Shown here in pieces: positions 5,774 to 6,044 of a stretch of 6,044 nucleotides of DNA. Origin of the DNA: Collinsella sp. (GTDB lineage Bacteria; Actinomycetota; Coriobacteriia; Coriobacteriales; Coriobacteriaceae); contig JAIJJM010000143.1 in NCBI GenBank assembly GCA_022728415.1, positions 1 through 6,044 of the forward strand. Reading direction: 5' to 3'. A model generated the notes under the pieces. It was not told where the DNA came from. It worked only from the letters and a program-made list of their open reading frames with translations, and did no database searches. Each line of letters begins with the position of its first letter. The stretch's first letter is position 1. Both the position numbers and the translations under genes were made by a program.

Positions 5774-5817
5774 CCTGCCAAAAAGGGACAGGTTTCTTTT
5801 GGTGGGTTTTATCTGGG
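5774..5817. repeat. 44-bp dispersed repeat, copy 2 (element E)
   Basis: Same orientation as 3640-3683 with three mismatches. The hairpin arms are 5774-5783 and 5797-5806, now with two G-T wobbles in place of A-T pairs. This copy ends one base from the ribosome binding site of the HAD gene, so it lies in that gene's 5' leader. A promoter for the HAD gene was not identified; it would have to lie inside this element or between it and the terminator at 5853-5885. Confidence 0.85.
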
Positions 5818-5852
5818 GTTTTGCGGCGTGACGGGCACGCCCTCCCCAGAGC

Positions 5853-5885
5853 AAAAAAGGGGATGGGGTGCAAACCCCATCCCCT
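5853..5885 (-). terminator. Intrinsic terminator of the right-edge gene
   Basis: GGGGATGGGGT (5859-5869) pairs exactly with 5874-5884 around GCAA, with an extra A-T pair outside. On the minus strand the 11- to 12-bp GC-rich stem is followed by six T (5853-5858), the classic form. It lies 34 bases after the stop codon of the partial gene at 5919. Confidence 0.92.
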
Positions 5886-5918
5886 CTCAATCAACCCGTA
5901 AGGTCTACTTACTTGTGA

Positions 5919-6044
5919 TTAGTAGGAAAGCTTCCACATGTAGCGACGCATGGTCAGCGGGTGCTGACGAGCCTCGGCGATCTGGTTGCCGTACTCGCGC
6001 ATAACGGCGAGGTGCAGCAGCGGGTTGAAGTAGGTGACGACGCT
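5919..6044 (-). CDS. C-terminal end of an unrecognised protein (partial)
   Basis: An open frame of 41 codons plus TAA runs into the right edge of the window, so its start is missing. The tail reads YFNPLLHLAVMREYGNQIAE, then ARQHPLTMRRYMWKLSY. It is amphipathic and rich in Arg, Tyr and Leu, with no signature I can assign. It is accepted as a real gene end because the strong intrinsic terminator begins 34 bases downstream, the codon use matches its neighbours, and it lies on the same strand. Function unknown. Confidence 0.75.
   Translation of the reverse strand, partial: SVVTYFNPLLHLAVMREYGNQIAEARQHPLTMRRYMWKLSY

Noticed and set aside
5759..5890. 44-residue N-terminal extension of the HAD protein
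   Set aside because: It would be translated through a terminator arm and a dispersed repeat, while a strong ribosome site sits six bases before the internal ATG that begins directly at the conserved HAD strand.
327..6044. Similar endings (RRYM then a final Tyr) of the 46-residue protein and the right-edge protein
   Set aside because: Only four contiguous residues plus a terminal tyrosine match; too short to claim relationship.

Overview
The window reads as ordinary bacterial chromosome, GC-rich in its genes. The gene style and the dense short intergenic palindromes fit a Gram-positive anaerobe of the Coriobacteriia, possibly Collinsella. That assignment is an inference from general resemblance, not from a marker gene. 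All six supported genes lie on the minus strand, so transcription runs from right to left.

Layout from right to left, in the direction of transcription. (1) 5919-6044 is the C-terminal end of an unrecognised protein cut by the window edge, followed by a clear intrinsic terminator (5853-5885). (2) 5129-5758 is a HAD-superfamily phosphatase or phosphomutase of the beta-phosphoglucomutase type. (3) 3767-4774 is a YitT-family membrane protein with a GTG start, a strong ribosome binding site, an extended -10 promoter and a hairpin terminator. (4) 2828-3547 is a GntR/UTRA transcription regulator with an AT-rich upstream region. (5) 470-2449 is a complete RecQ helicase with an HRDC domain. It is followed two bases later by (6) a 46-residue uncharacterised small protein (327-467), probably translationally coupled to recQ. 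A truncated hairpin plus T-run at the left edge suggests that a plus-strand gene ends just outside the window, convergent with the recQ operon.

The genes look like separate transcription units with unrelated roles: DNA repair, regulation, membrane transport and sugar-phosphate metabolism. The only likely operon is recQ plus the small gene.

The unusual part is between the genes. Every gap of more than about 100 bases carries at least one palindromic or repeated element: a 182-bp inverted repeat with 32-bp perfect arms (56-237), a 54-bp near-perfect palindrome (2541-2594), a 99-nt hairpin capped by a cUUCGg tetraloop (2641-2739), two further hairpins (2752-2780, 2800-2827), a 119-bp inverted repeat resembling the first (4913-5031), and a 44-bp element present twice with three mismatches (3640-3683, 5774-5817). 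These look like members of several dispersed, non-coding REP/MITE-like families. No transposase, CRISPR array, tRNA or rRNA was seen in the window.
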